Assembly (NCBI GenBank): GCA_016209605.1
Contig: JACQVS010000153.1
Coordinates: 1-64,000, forward strand
Direction: 5' to 3'
DNA from: Planctomycetota bacterium
Lineage (GTDB): Bacteria; Planctomycetota; UBA8108; JACQVS01
Length of the DNA: 64,000 nt
In this document: positions 43,757 to 51,786 of the stretch, one piece after another
Numbering within the stretch: the stretch's first letter is position 1
How the letters are laid out: every line of letters begins with the position of its first letter
Made by a program: the position numbers and the translations under genes
Notes under the pieces: generated by a model
The model's database searches: none
Seen by the model: only the letters and a program-made list of their open reading frames with translations
Told to the model about the DNA's origin: nothing

Positions 43757-45389
43757 GTTGATCGAAGCCCATCCCATCTACCCCTTCGGCGCCGGCGCCA
43801 GCTCCGCCCCGCCGCCGGAGAAGGAGAGCATCGGCGCCAAGGGCCATCACCTGGCGGTGATGACCGGGTTGGGGCTGCCGGTGCCGCCGGGGTTCATCGT
43901 CATCACCGACGTCTGCCGGAGCTATTACCTCGACTACCGGCTTCCCAAGGAGCTTCCCGAGCAGCTGGCGCTGTCCCTCATGGACCTCAAGAACCGCTGG
44001 GAAACCTCCCTGGCCGGCCCGACCAGGCCCTTTCTGGTGTCGGTGCGCAGCGGCTCGGTCTCGTCGATGCCCGGCATGCTCGAGACCATCCTCAACGTCG
44101 GGCTGAACGACCGCAACGTCGACAAGATCGCCGCCTTCTCCGGCAACCCGCGATTCGCCTGGGACAGCTACCGCCGGCTGATCGCCAGTTTCGGCGCCAT
44201 CGTCCGCAAGATCCCGCGCTCCCGCTTCGATGAGGCGTTCGCGCAGGAGAAGAGGCGCCGCAACGCCGTCCTCAACCGCGAGCTCGACGTCGAGGGGCAC
44301 CAGGAGCTGGCGCTGCGCTACCTCGCCATCTTCGAAGAGGCGACCGGCAAGCCCTTTCCGCAGGATCCGCAGCAGCAGCTCGTCGAGGCGGTGGAGGCGG
44401 TCTTCCAGTCGTGGAGGGGGGCCAGGGCCGTCGAGTACCGCAAGCTCCACGGCATCCCCGATGACGATGGCACGGCGGTGACCGTGCAGGCGATGGTGTT
44501 CGGGAACTTCGGCCACGCCAGCGGGACCGGCGTCGCCTTCACCCGCAACCCGTCGACCGGCGAGCGCGGCTTGTACGCCGACTTCCTGCTCAACGCCCAG
44601 GGAGAGGACATCGTCAGCGGCGGCATCGATCCCGACCGCGGCGAGGAGCTGATGCTGACCTTCCCGAAGCTGTACCAGCAGCTCCTCGAGTACGGGCGGA
44701 TCCTCGAGAACTACTTCACCGACATGCAGGACATGGAGTTCACCATCCAGAACGGCAAGCTGTTCCTGCTCCAGACCCGCAACGGCAAGCGCACGCCCCT
44801 CGCCGCCCTGCGCATCGCCGTTGACCTGGCGGAGGAGGGCATCATCACCCGCGCCACGGCGCTCGACCGGATCCACGAGGTCCCCTTCTCGAAGATCCGC
44901 CAGCCGCGCCTCGAACTGCCCGAGAACATCAACGCCATCGCCCGCGGCGAGGTGGCCTCGCTGGGCTCGCTCTCCGGCCGCATCGCCGTCAACTCCGAGC
45001 AGGCGCGGCGCCTGAAGAGGGAGGGGGAGCCGGTGGTGCTGGTGCGCCCCGAGACCCGCACCGAGGATCTGCCGGGGATCATCGCCGCCGACGGCATCAT
45101 CACCGCCAGCGGCGGCCGCACTTCCCACGCCGCCGTGGTGGCCCGACACCTCGGCAAGGTGTGCCTGACGGGCTGCTATCCCCTCGAGATCGACGAGAAC
45201 GAGGACCTGGTGCGCGTCGGCAGCTACCGCTTCACCGAGGGGGACTGGATCTCCATCGACGGCCACACCGGCAACATCTACCACGGCCGCTTCGAGTCCC
45301 GCCTCGAGGAGGAGGACCCCGCCATCGAGGTGGCGCGGCGCTGGGCGAGGGAGCTCAACCTGCGGGACCACCCGGTCCTGGCTCGATGA
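43749..45389 (+). CDS. Pyruvate-phosphate-dikinase-like protein lacking the PEP/pyruvate barrel
   Basis: Residues about 20-370 match the PPDK ATP-binding region (KGHHLAVMTGLGLPVPPGF, VSVRSGSVSSMPGMLETIL, NLGLN-type NVGLNDRN, FGNFGHASGTGVAFTRNP). Residues about 400-530 form the swivelling phosphohistidine domain, with GGRTSHAAVVARHLGKVC giving catalytic His460 and the neighbouring Thr458. The protein stops at 546 residues, whereas full PPDK is about 880; the C-terminal TIM barrel that makes PEP is absent, and the tail is not decayed. ATP-dependent histidine phosphorylation is expected but the phosphoryl acceptor is unknown. It is translationally coupled to the upstream DUF47-like gene, and its last 35 bp overlap the convergent TPR gene. 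Confidence 0.88.
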   Translation: MVKLIEAHPIYPFGAGASSAPPPEKESIGAKGHHLAVMTGLGLPVPPGFIVITDVCRSYYLDYRLPKELPEQLALSLMDLKNRWETSLAGPTRPFLVSVRSGSVSSMPGMLETILNVGLNDRNVDKIAAFSGNPRFAWDSYRRLIASFGAIVRKIPRSRFDEAFAQEKRRRNAVLNRELDVEGHQELALRYLAIFEEATGKPFPQDPQQQLVEAVEAVFQSWRGARAVEYRKLHGIPDDDGTAVTVQAMVFGNFGHASGTGVAFTRNPSTGERGLYADFLLNAQGEDIVSGGIDPDRGEELMLTFPKLYQQLLEYGRILENYFTDMQDMEFTIQNGKLFLLQTRNGKRTPLAALRIAVDLAEEGIITRATALDRIHEVPFSKIRQPRLELPENINAIARGEVASLGSLSGRIAVNSEQARRLKREGEPVVLVRPETRTEDLPGIIAADGIITASGGRTSHAAVVARHLGKVCLTGCYPLEIDENEDLVRVGSYRFTEGDWISIDGHTGNIYHGRFESRLEEEDPAIEVARRWARELNLRDHPVLAR

Positions 45390-46428
45390 GGCCTCCCTCC
45401 GGCGCCAAATTCAGGCGCGCCTCCAGATTCAGCACCACCTCGCAGTCGCAGACGGCCCCGTGATACAGGAGGAAGCGCTCGAGCTTCGCCGGGTCGAGGC
45501 CGCGCTCGCTGGCCCAGGCGCGGGCGATCTCGATCTTACCGCTGCAGGCCTCGGGGAGGTCCGGCCCGCACTCCTCCTCTCCCGCCGGCCCCTCCGCGCC
45601 GGCATCGCCTTCCTCCGCGGGGGGCAATTTCGGGCAGGACTCCAGCTTCTCCTCCAGCTCGCGTTCAATCCGCCGGCACAGATCGCGAACCGCCGAGGCC
45701 TCGAGGAATCCTTCGCGGGCGCCCGGATCGAGCCACTCGAGGCGGAGCCTGGCGCCGGGGTGATCGGGGGCGTGCGCCAGGGCGATGCGATAGGCCTCCC
45801 CGGCCTCCTTGAAGCGCCCCAGCTCCTCCAGCGTCAAGCCCATGAGGAGCCACGCCTCGGCGAGGGCGGCAGGCGTCCCCTCCAGCGCAGATGCCTGCTC
45901 GAAAGCGCGCAGAGCCTCGAGCGTCCGGCCCAGATTGAGGAGGCAGAGCCCAGCCCAGAAATGGGGGCCGCAGGAGGGGTGGCGGCGTTCGATGGCGTCC
46001 TGGAACATCGCCAGCGCCTCCTCGATCAGCTCGAGGTGGCGCGCCGGCGGGATTTCCAGAGCCGCTTCGAGGAAGTGCAAGACCGGATCGAGGCGCCGGC
46101 TCAAGGACGCCGGCCCTTCCTCGTCCGGCTTCCCGGCCAGCTCGAAGAGGCTCAGGCCGGCGCGGAAATACGGCTCGGCATCGTCGGGACGGGCCCATTT
46201 CAGAGCTTCCAGCGCCGCCTCGTGGGCCTGATCGGCCCGCCCGCGGGCGAGAAGCGCCTCGCTGAGCAGGCAAAAGCCCTCGGCATCGCGCGGCCGGGCC
46301 GCGAGGTGCCGGGCCAGAAGCTGGATGGCCGCCGCCAGGTCGGCGTCGCTGCCAGAGTCGTGAAGGAGCGACCAAGCCCGGGAGAGGGTTTGTTCACGCT
46401 TGGATTTATGTTCAAATTTTTTTATCAT
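45355..46428 (-). CDS. Cytoplasmic TPR protein with C-terminal DUF2695-like segment
   Basis: The ATG at 46428 is preferred over the upstream TTG at 46434. There is no signal peptide. Residues about 10-260 are TPR-like helices (AIQLLARHLAARPRDAEG, EALRAFEQASALEGTPAAL, KEAGEAYRIALAHAPDHP). An acidic linker (PPAEEGDAGAEGPAGEEE) leads to residues about 305-345, where LERFLLYHGAVCDCEVVLNL resembles the CDCEVLLN signature of DUF2695. The gene converges on and overlaps the PPDK-like gene by 35 bp at the 3' ends. Function is unknown; a scaffold role is inferred from the TPRs. Confidence 0.82.
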   Translation of the reverse strand: MIKKFEHKSKREQTLSRAWSLLHDSGSDADLAAAIQLLARHLAARPRDAEGFCLLSEALLARGRADQAHEAALEALKWARPDDAEPYFRAGLSLFELAGKPDEEGPASLSRRLDPVLHFLEAALEIPPARHLELIEEALAMFQDAIERRHPSCGPHFWAGLCLLNLGRTLEALRAFEQASALEGTPAALAEAWLLMGLTLEELGRFKEAGEAYRIALAHAPDHPGARLRLEWLDPGAREGFLEASAVRDLCRRIERELEEKLESCPKLPPAEEGDAGAEGPAGEEECGPDLPEACSGKIEIARAWASERGLDPAKLERFLLYHGAVCDCEVVLNLEARLNLAPEGGLIEPGPGGPAG

Positions 46429-46481
46429 GAACAAGATCGAGTAAAATGAGCTCGCCGAATTTATTTTACTCCACCTTGACC

Positions 46482-48356
46482 ATGAATATCAAAAGCACGA
46501 TTTTTTCGATCGCCTTGCTGCTGTCCGCTGGGACTGCAGCCGATGAGAAACCGGCGGCCCAGCCGGCGCCTCGGAGCGACGGGAACCTGCAAATTCCCAC
46601 TCCCAAGCTGAGCGAGCCGGGCAAGTGGCCGCTCGACGCCTTTCTCTCCAAGCTTGAAAGCGGCCGCGATGAGTGGACCAGCGAGCGGACCAGCGAGGAG
46701 CTGACCGGAATCCTTGAGAAGCTGGCCGCCGGCCTTGGGAAAGCGGGCGGCGCCGAGTCCGTGAAGGATCTGCTCGCGGAGCACTTTGCGGGCGATGCGC
46801 CGCTGCCGGAGCCTCTGCGGCCGGTGCTCTCGAACGACTTGGCCGCGGCTTGGCTCTGGCTTCCTGGCCAGGGGGCCGGGACGGAGCGGCTCGGCCGGGA
46901 GGCGTTCCCCGCCGCTTTCCAGAGGCTGGGGGCGCTGTTTTCGAAGGTGGCCAAAATCCAGGTCAAAACCTACCGCGCCGACCGGCTGTCGAATGATCCG
47001 CCGCAATTCTCGACGGAGGTGCTCTTCGAAATGGACGGCCAGGCCGGCCTGGACCCCGGCCAGATCCAGCAAAAAGGTCCGGCGCCGTTCCTGCAGATCC
47101 GCGGCCACTGGAGGATCCGCTGGGAGAAATCGGCAGGCGCGGCCTGGCGCATGGCCGGCTTTGAGGTCCGGCGCTTCGAGAAGGCGGCCCTCAAGCAGCG
47201 GCTCTTCACCGAGATCAGCGATCAGGCTCTCGGCGCCGTTCCGTCCTACCGCGAGCAGCTCCGCTACGGCCTGGAGTACTGGCGCGGCCGCATCGACTCG
47301 GCGAGCGGCATCGAAGTGTACGGCCATCAGGGGATCGCCTGCGGGGACTACGACGGCGACGGCCGCGAAGATCTTTACATCGCCCAGGCGGCCGGGCTCC
47401 CCAACCGCCTATACCGCGCCAGGGGGGACGGGACCTTCGAGGACTGCACCGATCTCGAGGTTCTGGGTTCCCTGGATGAAACCGGAGCGGCGCTCTTCTT
47501 CGACCGGGAGAACGACGGCGACCAGGACCTGCTCGCCGTCACCTCTCTCGAGCTGCTCCTCTTCGACAACGATGGAAAAGGCCGGTTCCGCCGGGTGGAG
47601 GAGAGCGGCCTCGAGGCGGCGCAGGACCGGCGCGCCACCATGATCGGGGCGGCCGTTGCCGACTACGACAACGACGGCTTCCTCGACCTTTACATCATCT
47701 CCTACGTCTTCTGGGCCGGCTCGGCCTCGCGGCGCTCCTCGCCGTACCCCTTCCCCTATCACGATGCCAATAACGGCGCGCCCAACTTCCTCTTCCGCAA
47801 CCGCGGCGACGGCGCCTTCGAGGAGGTGACCAGGGCCTCGGGAATGGATGCCAACAACCGCCGCTACTCCCTGGCCGCCAGCTGGTGCGACTACGACCAG
47901 GACGGCGACGTGGATCTCTACGTCGCCAACGATTTCGGCAAGAACAACCTCTACCAGAATCGAGGCCATGGAACCTTCAAGGATGTCGCCCGGGAGGCGG
48001 GCGTGGAGGATGTGGGGAACGGCATGAGCGTCCAGTGGCAGGACTACGATGGCGATGGCTGGGATGACCTCTACGTCGGCAACATGTGGTCGTCGGCCGG
48101 CAACCGCCTGGCGGCGCAGCCGCAGTTCCGCCGCCGCGAGGGGGGAAATCCCGGCGTCCACCAGCGCATGGCCCGCGGCAACTCTCTCTTCCGCAACCGC
48201 CGCGACGGCGCCTTCGAGGACGTCAGCGAAAAGGCCAACGCCGCTTTCGGGCGCTGGGCCTGGTCGAGCGCCCTGGTGGACGTCGACCTGGATGGCCGGG
48301 AGGACATTTACATCCTGAACGGCTTCGTCACCGGGGAAAGGCACGATGACCTCTGA
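46482..48356 (+). CDS. VCBS/FG-GAP part of a large multidomain exported protein, ending at an in-frame TGA
   Basis: The start at 46482 gives a signal peptide (MNIKSTIFSIALLLSAGTA); ATG at 46446 is an alternative. Residues about 25-270 are an unrecognised helical/beta domain. Residues about 280-620 carry VCBS calcium-loop repeats (DYDGDGREDLYIAQ, DYDNDGFLDLYIIS, DYDQDGDVDLYVAN, DYDGDGWDDLYVGN, DVDLDGREDIYILN). The frame meets TGA at codon 625 in ERHDDL-stop-SFFWRQVV. Homology-like sequence continues in the same frame without interruption for 697 more codons, so this is the first part of a protein of about 1321 residues (see next entries). If TGA truly stops translation, the product would be a truncated exported propeller without its ASPIC domain. 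Confidence 0.85.
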   Translation: MNIKSTIFSIALLLSAGTAADEKPAAQPAPRSDGNLQIPTPKLSEPGKWPLDAFLSKLESGRDEWTSERTSEELTGILEKLAAGLGKAGGAESVKDLLAEHFAGDAPLPEPLRPVLSNDLAAAWLWLPGQGAGTERLGREAFPAAFQRLGALFSKVAKIQVKTYRADRLSNDPPQFSTEVLFEMDGQAGLDPGQIQQKGPAPFLQIRGHWRIRWEKSAGAAWRMAGFEVRRFEKAALKQRLFTEISDQALGAVPSYREQLRYGLEYWRGRIDSASGIEVYGHQGIACGDYDGDGREDLYIAQAAGLPNRLYRARGDGTFEDCTDLEVLGSLDETGAALFFDRENDGDQDLLAVTSLELLLFDNDGKGRFRRVEESGLEAAQDRRATMIGAAVADYDNDGFLDLYIISYVFWAGSASRRSSPYPFPYHDANNGAPNFLFRNRGDGAFEEVTRASGMDANNRRYSLAASWCDYDQDGDVDLYVANDFGKNNLYQNRGHGTFKDVAREAGVEDVGNGMSVQWQDYDGDGWDDLYVGNMWSSAGNRLAAQPQFRRREGGNPGVHQRMARGNSLFRNRRDGAFEDVSEKANAAFGRWAWSSALVDVDLDGREDIYILNGFVTGERHDDL

Positions 48357-48384
48357 AGCTTCTTCTGGCGGCAGGTCGTGCCGC
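48354..48384 (+). promoter_or_regulatory. In-frame TGA with SECIS-like hairpin (possible selenocysteine site)
   Basis: TGA at 48354-48356 is followed after 11 nt by GCGGCA-GGTCG-TGCCGC, a perfect 6-bp stem with a 5-nt loop beginning GG. The loop starts 17 nt after TGA. Bacterial SECIS elements are described as having the apical loop about 16-37 nt after UGA with a G among the first two loop bases, and this fits. A 6-bp stem is not rare in DNA this GC-rich, so the support is moderate. Confidence 0.5.
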
Positions 48385-50447
48385 GCTCGCCGGCGGACGG
48401 GAAGCATCTGGCGCGCTATGACGACGCCTGGGAGGCCGTGAACCAGCTCATCCGCGAGGGGGGCTCGTGGTCGGAATTCGAGCGCAACTGCTTTTACCTC
48501 GCCGCCGGCGATGGCGCCTTCGTGAACTGCTCGGCGGCGAGCGGCCTCGACTTCATCGATGACGGCCGCGCCCTCGCGATCGTGGATCTGGACCGCGACG
48601 GCGACCTGGACCTGGTCTTGAAAAACCGCAGCGGCCCGCAGCTCCGCGTCCTGCGCAACGACACGCCGCGCGCCAACCGCTCCCTGGCCTTCTTCCTCGA
48701 AGGGATCAAGCCCTCCAGCCGCGACGCCATCGGGGCGCGCGTCACCTTGCGCCTGGGAGGCAGGGTGGCCACGAAGACCGTCACTTGCGGGCATCTCTTC
48801 CTCTCGCAAAGCTCGCGGTGGCTCTATTTCGGCCTCGGCAAGGCCGATCGCGCCGATGAAGTCGAGGTGCGCTGGCCCTCCGGAAGAAGGCAGGCCTTCA
48901 AGGACGTGCCGGCGGGCCGGCGCTACCGGCTGGTGGAGGGGGCCGAGCTGAAAGGGGAGCCTTTCGCTTCGCCGGGAGACCCTGCGCCGCCGCCGGCAGC
49001 CGGCTTCGCGGCGGAAGGGGCGCACGGGCCGGAGCCCGAGGCCGGCGGCGGCCGGCGGGAGCTGTGGCTCCTGGCCGAGGGCCCGCTCCCCGAGGTCGCC
49101 GTGAAAACCCTCGCCGGCCAGGCCCTGAAGATTTCCAGCCTGCGGGGCCAGGCGGCGCTGGTGAACTTCTTCAGCCGCCGCTGCGCGCCCTGCGACCGCG
49201 AGATCCGTGACTGGGCGGGCCGGGAGGAGCTGGTCCGGAAGCTCGGCTTGAAGATCGTGCTTCTCAGCGTGGACGGAGCGGATCCGGAGGCCATGGAGGC
49301 GGCGCGGGCTTACTTGCAGGAGCGCCGGGCCCCTTTCCTGGCCGCCGCGGCGGATGACCGCGCTCTCGCGGCATATGGGATGCTGATCCATCAAATCGCG
49401 CGCTGGCCGGTGAATTTCGTGGTCCCCACCAGCCTGCTCATCGGCTTCGATGGCCAGTTGGCCAAGATCTACCAGGGAACGGTGGATTGGGATCGGCTCG
49501 TCGATGACGTGGTGCGGCTCCACCAGACCGTCGACCGCAGGCGCCTGGCGCTCCCTTTCCCAGGGGTCTTCTACTCCGGCCAGCCGCCGCGGGACTACTT
49601 TCACCTCGGGCTGGGCTACTGGGAGAGAGGGCTGCTCGATCTCGCCATCGGCGCCCTCGAGCGGGGGCTCCAGCAGCGGCCGCTCGATGCGGACCTGGCC
49701 TACAACATCGGCGTCCTCCATCTCGGCCAGGGGGAGCTGGAGCCGGCGGCGGCCGCCTTCAAGCGGGCGATCGCGTCCGATGCCGACTTCGCCGACGCCT
49801 ACTCGAACCTGGGCGTCGCGCTGGCGCAAGGGGGGGATTTCGAGGGCGCGCTCAAGCAGTTTCAAGAGGCGCAGCGGTTGCGGCCGGGGTATTCCGAGCC
49901 GCTCCTCAACGAGGCCGGCGTCCACACCCAGCGCGGCGACTGGGAGAAGGCGCTGGCGATTTACGAGCAGGTGCGCGCCGCCGAGCCGTTCCTTGCGGAC
50001 GTGCACAAGCGCCTGGGAGAGGTTTATCATCACCGCGGCGAGGAGCTGCGGGCCGTGGAGTCGTTCCAGGAGGCGCTGCGCCTCGAGCCGCAGGATGCCG
50101 AGGCGCGCTCCAACCTGGCGGTGGTCCTGGCCGGCCTGGGGAAGTTCCCGGAGGCGCGGAAGGAGCTCGAGCAGGTGATCGGCGGGCATCCGAAGCACGC
50201 CGCCGCGCACAACAACCTCGGGCTGGTGCTGCAGGCGATGGGGGAGATGGAGGCCGCCGGCGCCAGCTTCCGCCGCGCCCTGGAGCTCAAGCCGGGCCTG
50301 GCGGAGGCGGCCCTCAACCTGGCGCGCTGGCTCCTTCGCCAGGACAAGGCGGAGGAGGCGAGGGGGGTCCTCGACGACTACTTGAAGCGCCATCCGGAGC
50401 ACCCGGCAGTTCGGGCGCTGCGTGATAAAATCAGGGACAGGCGCTAA
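48357..50447 (+). CDS. Continuation past the TGA: ASPIC/UnbV, thioredoxin-like and TPR domains
   Basis: This is in the same frame as the preceding part. A conventional caller would start it at GTG 48378, but SFFWRQVVPRSPADG before and around that codon already looks coding. In order it has a last VCBS loop (DLDRDGDLDLVLKN) and an ASPIC/UnbV domain (about 95-190 from the TGA; SRDAIGARVTLRLGGRV, LYFGLGKADRADEVEVRWPS). A TlpA/AhpC-like thioredoxin fold follows (about 240-380; VNFFSRRCAPCDREIRDW, redox pair CAPC), then at least six TPRs (DLAYNIGVLHLGQGELEPA, ADAYSNLGVALAQGGDFEGA, AAAHNNLGLVLQAMGEMEA). There is no signal peptide of its own, which argues against an independent gene because its domains are extracytoplasmic types. 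Confidence 0.85.
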   Translation, partial: SFFWRQVVPRSPADGKHLARYDDAWEAVNQLIREGGSWSEFERNCFYLAAGDGAFVNCSAASGLDFIDDGRALAIVDLDRDGDLDLVLKNRSGPQLRVLRNDTPRANRSLAFFLEGIKPSSRDAIGARVTLRLGGRVATKTVTCGHLFLSQSSRWLYFGLGKADRADEVEVRWPSGRRQAFKDVPAGRRYRLVEGAELKGEPFASPGDPAPPPAAGFAAEGAHGPEPEAGGGRRELWLLAEGPLPEVAVKTLAGQALKISSLRGQAALVNFFSRRCAPCDREIRDWAGREELVRKLGLKIVLLSVDGADPEAMEAARAYLQERRAPFLAAAADDRALAAYGMLIHQIARWPVNFVVPTSLLIGFDGQLAKIYQGTVDWDRLVDDVVRLHQTVDRRRLALPFPGVFYSGQPPRDYFHLGLGYWERGLLDLAIGALERGLQQRPLDADLAYNIGVLHLGQGELEPAAAAFKRAIASDADFADAYSNLGVALAQGGDFEGALKQFQEAQRLRPGYSEPLLNEAGVHTQRGDWEKALAIYEQVRAAEPFLADVHKRLGEVYHHRGEELRAVESFQEALRLEPQDAEARSNLAVVLAGLGKFPEARKELEQVIGGHPKHAAAHNNLGLVLQAMGEMEAAGASFRRALELKPGLAEAALNLARWLLRQDKAEEARGVLDDYLKRHPEHPAVRALRDKIRDRR

Positions 50448-50448
50448 T

Positions 50449-51786
50449 TCAGTCTTGATCGGTCGCGAGCTGGGGGAACTCCAGGATGTAGTAAGGGTAA
50501 GTGCCCATGAGGTAAAGCGTGCCATCTTCGCCGATGTCCGCTCCCTGGATGGCGGTGTGATTCTTGACATCCTTGTGCTCCTCGAGTTCGGTATCGACGG
50601 CGTAGCCCAGGCACTCTGCCTTCCCGGCATCGGGATCGTAGCGCATGATGAGGAGTTGATCCGGACTGCCGCTCACGACGGCGGGCCAGCAGATTCTCCC
50701 TTTCCGGTCCCGGACCATGGCGTGGATGTCGCTGCTTTTTTCATAGGGCTCCGGCACGGCCCGGCATGCATATCTCATGGGGACGGCGTTTTCTCCGGAG
50801 CGAGCCAGATCGAATTCCTGGATTCTCCGGAGATCGCCCCCGTAGAGCTTCATGCCGCGTTCGCCGCCCCGGCCGCCGATCACGCAGGCGTAAGGGGCGC
50901 TGTAAGCGGGGCCATCCCCTTCGACCTCCACTCTCAGGTCCGCGAGCTCGTCCCTCTTGACGTCATACCGGGTCATGCGGCCGTAATTGGGTATCCAGAC
51001 ATCGCCGCGCCCGTCCATATCGATGTAACGGTTCCAGGTGCCGACGCGCCCTTTGTCGATCACCTGGCGCGTATCGATCTCGTAGATCAGAAAATGAGTG
51101 CGGGGCTCGGTCTTGAAATAGATGCGGCGGCGCTGGCGGTCGACGATGCAATTCATCAGGCCGTCTTGCGCCCGCAAGATGCCGAGGTCCTGGGCGATTC
51201 CGGCCACGGGATCGAAGCAGAGGAGGTGCCCCCCGGGATAGCCGCCTGGCTGCTCGCCGATTTCCGGCCTCGTCCTGAAAAGCTCGTGCCCCTGCTTGGT
51301 TCCCCCGTAGATCTTGCCATCGGGACCGACGGCCAGCTTGGTGTGCGTCTTCCCTTGGGTGTTGACGTCGAAGAGGTACTCGGCCGTCACCGCCATGATG
51401 TCCAGCACGGGTACGACGCTGCGGTCCTTCGGGTTATAAGCCAGCCAGTAGCCGTAGTCGTAATAATTGGCCGTGCCGACGTAGACCCGGCCATCGGGGC
51501 CCACCACCATGGCCGTGTAGCCCGAGCTGCTGTTGGAATATTTGGCGGCGACGGGCGTCGCCCTGCAGAAAAGCGGCTTGAGCTTCTCGACCCCCGGCTG
51601 CTTGAGCCTTTCGGGGACCTTCCCGGCGAGCCGGGTCTGGGCGGGGACTGCCGATGCCGGAAGCGCCAGGCCGGCCGCGGCCGGAAGGAGGCATAAAAAA
51701 ACCAGGCGGAATTTCTCACTCCAGGCCTTTTTCCGGCTGGACCGTTTGATCGATAATGGCCATCTCGACACTTTTCTCGGAATCAT
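50449..51786 (-). CDS. Exported beta-propeller protein, last gene of the htrA operon
   Basis: The start at 51786 overlaps the upstream gene's stop as ATGA; the frame is open far upstream but only inside that gene. A basic N-region (KRSSRKKAW) leads into a signal helix (LVFLCLLPAAAGLALPASA). Residues about 60-440 contain propeller-blade phrases (AMVVGPDGRVYVGTANYYD, KLAVGPDGKIYGGTKQGHE, RGDVWIPNYGRMTRYDV, GADIGEDGTLYLMGTYPYY). No catalytic motif is recognised. The N-terminal propeller of the transglutaminase protein encoded just upstream is of similar style. It is predicted to be periplasmic or extracellular; substrate unknown. Confidence 0.82.
   Translation of the reverse strand: MIPRKVSRWPLSIKRSSRKKAWSEKFRLVFLCLLPAAAGLALPASAVPAQTRLAGKVPERLKQPGVEKLKPLFCRATPVAAKYSNSSSGYTAMVVGPDGRVYVGTANYYDYGYWLAYNPKDRSVVPVLDIMAVTAEYLFDVNTQGKTHTKLAVGPDGKIYGGTKQGHELFRTRPEIGEQPGGYPGGHLLCFDPVAGIAQDLGILRAQDGLMNCIVDRQRRRIYFKTEPRTHFLIYEIDTRQVIDKGRVGTWNRYIDMDGRGDVWIPNYGRMTRYDVKRDELADLRVEVEGDGPAYSAPYACVIGGRGGERGMKLYGGDLRRIQEFDLARSGENAVPMRYACRAVPEPYEKSSDIHAMVRDRKGRICWPAVVSGSPDQLLIMRYDPDAGKAECLGYAVDTELEEHKDVKNHTAIQGADIGEDGTLYLMGTYPYYILEFPQLATDQD

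Noticed and set aside
47409-50630. 1073-codon minus-strand frame opposite the VCBS-ASPIC-TPR protein
   Set aside because: Same GC-shadow composition and no ribosome site or signal. It spans the TGA region only because it is on the other strand.
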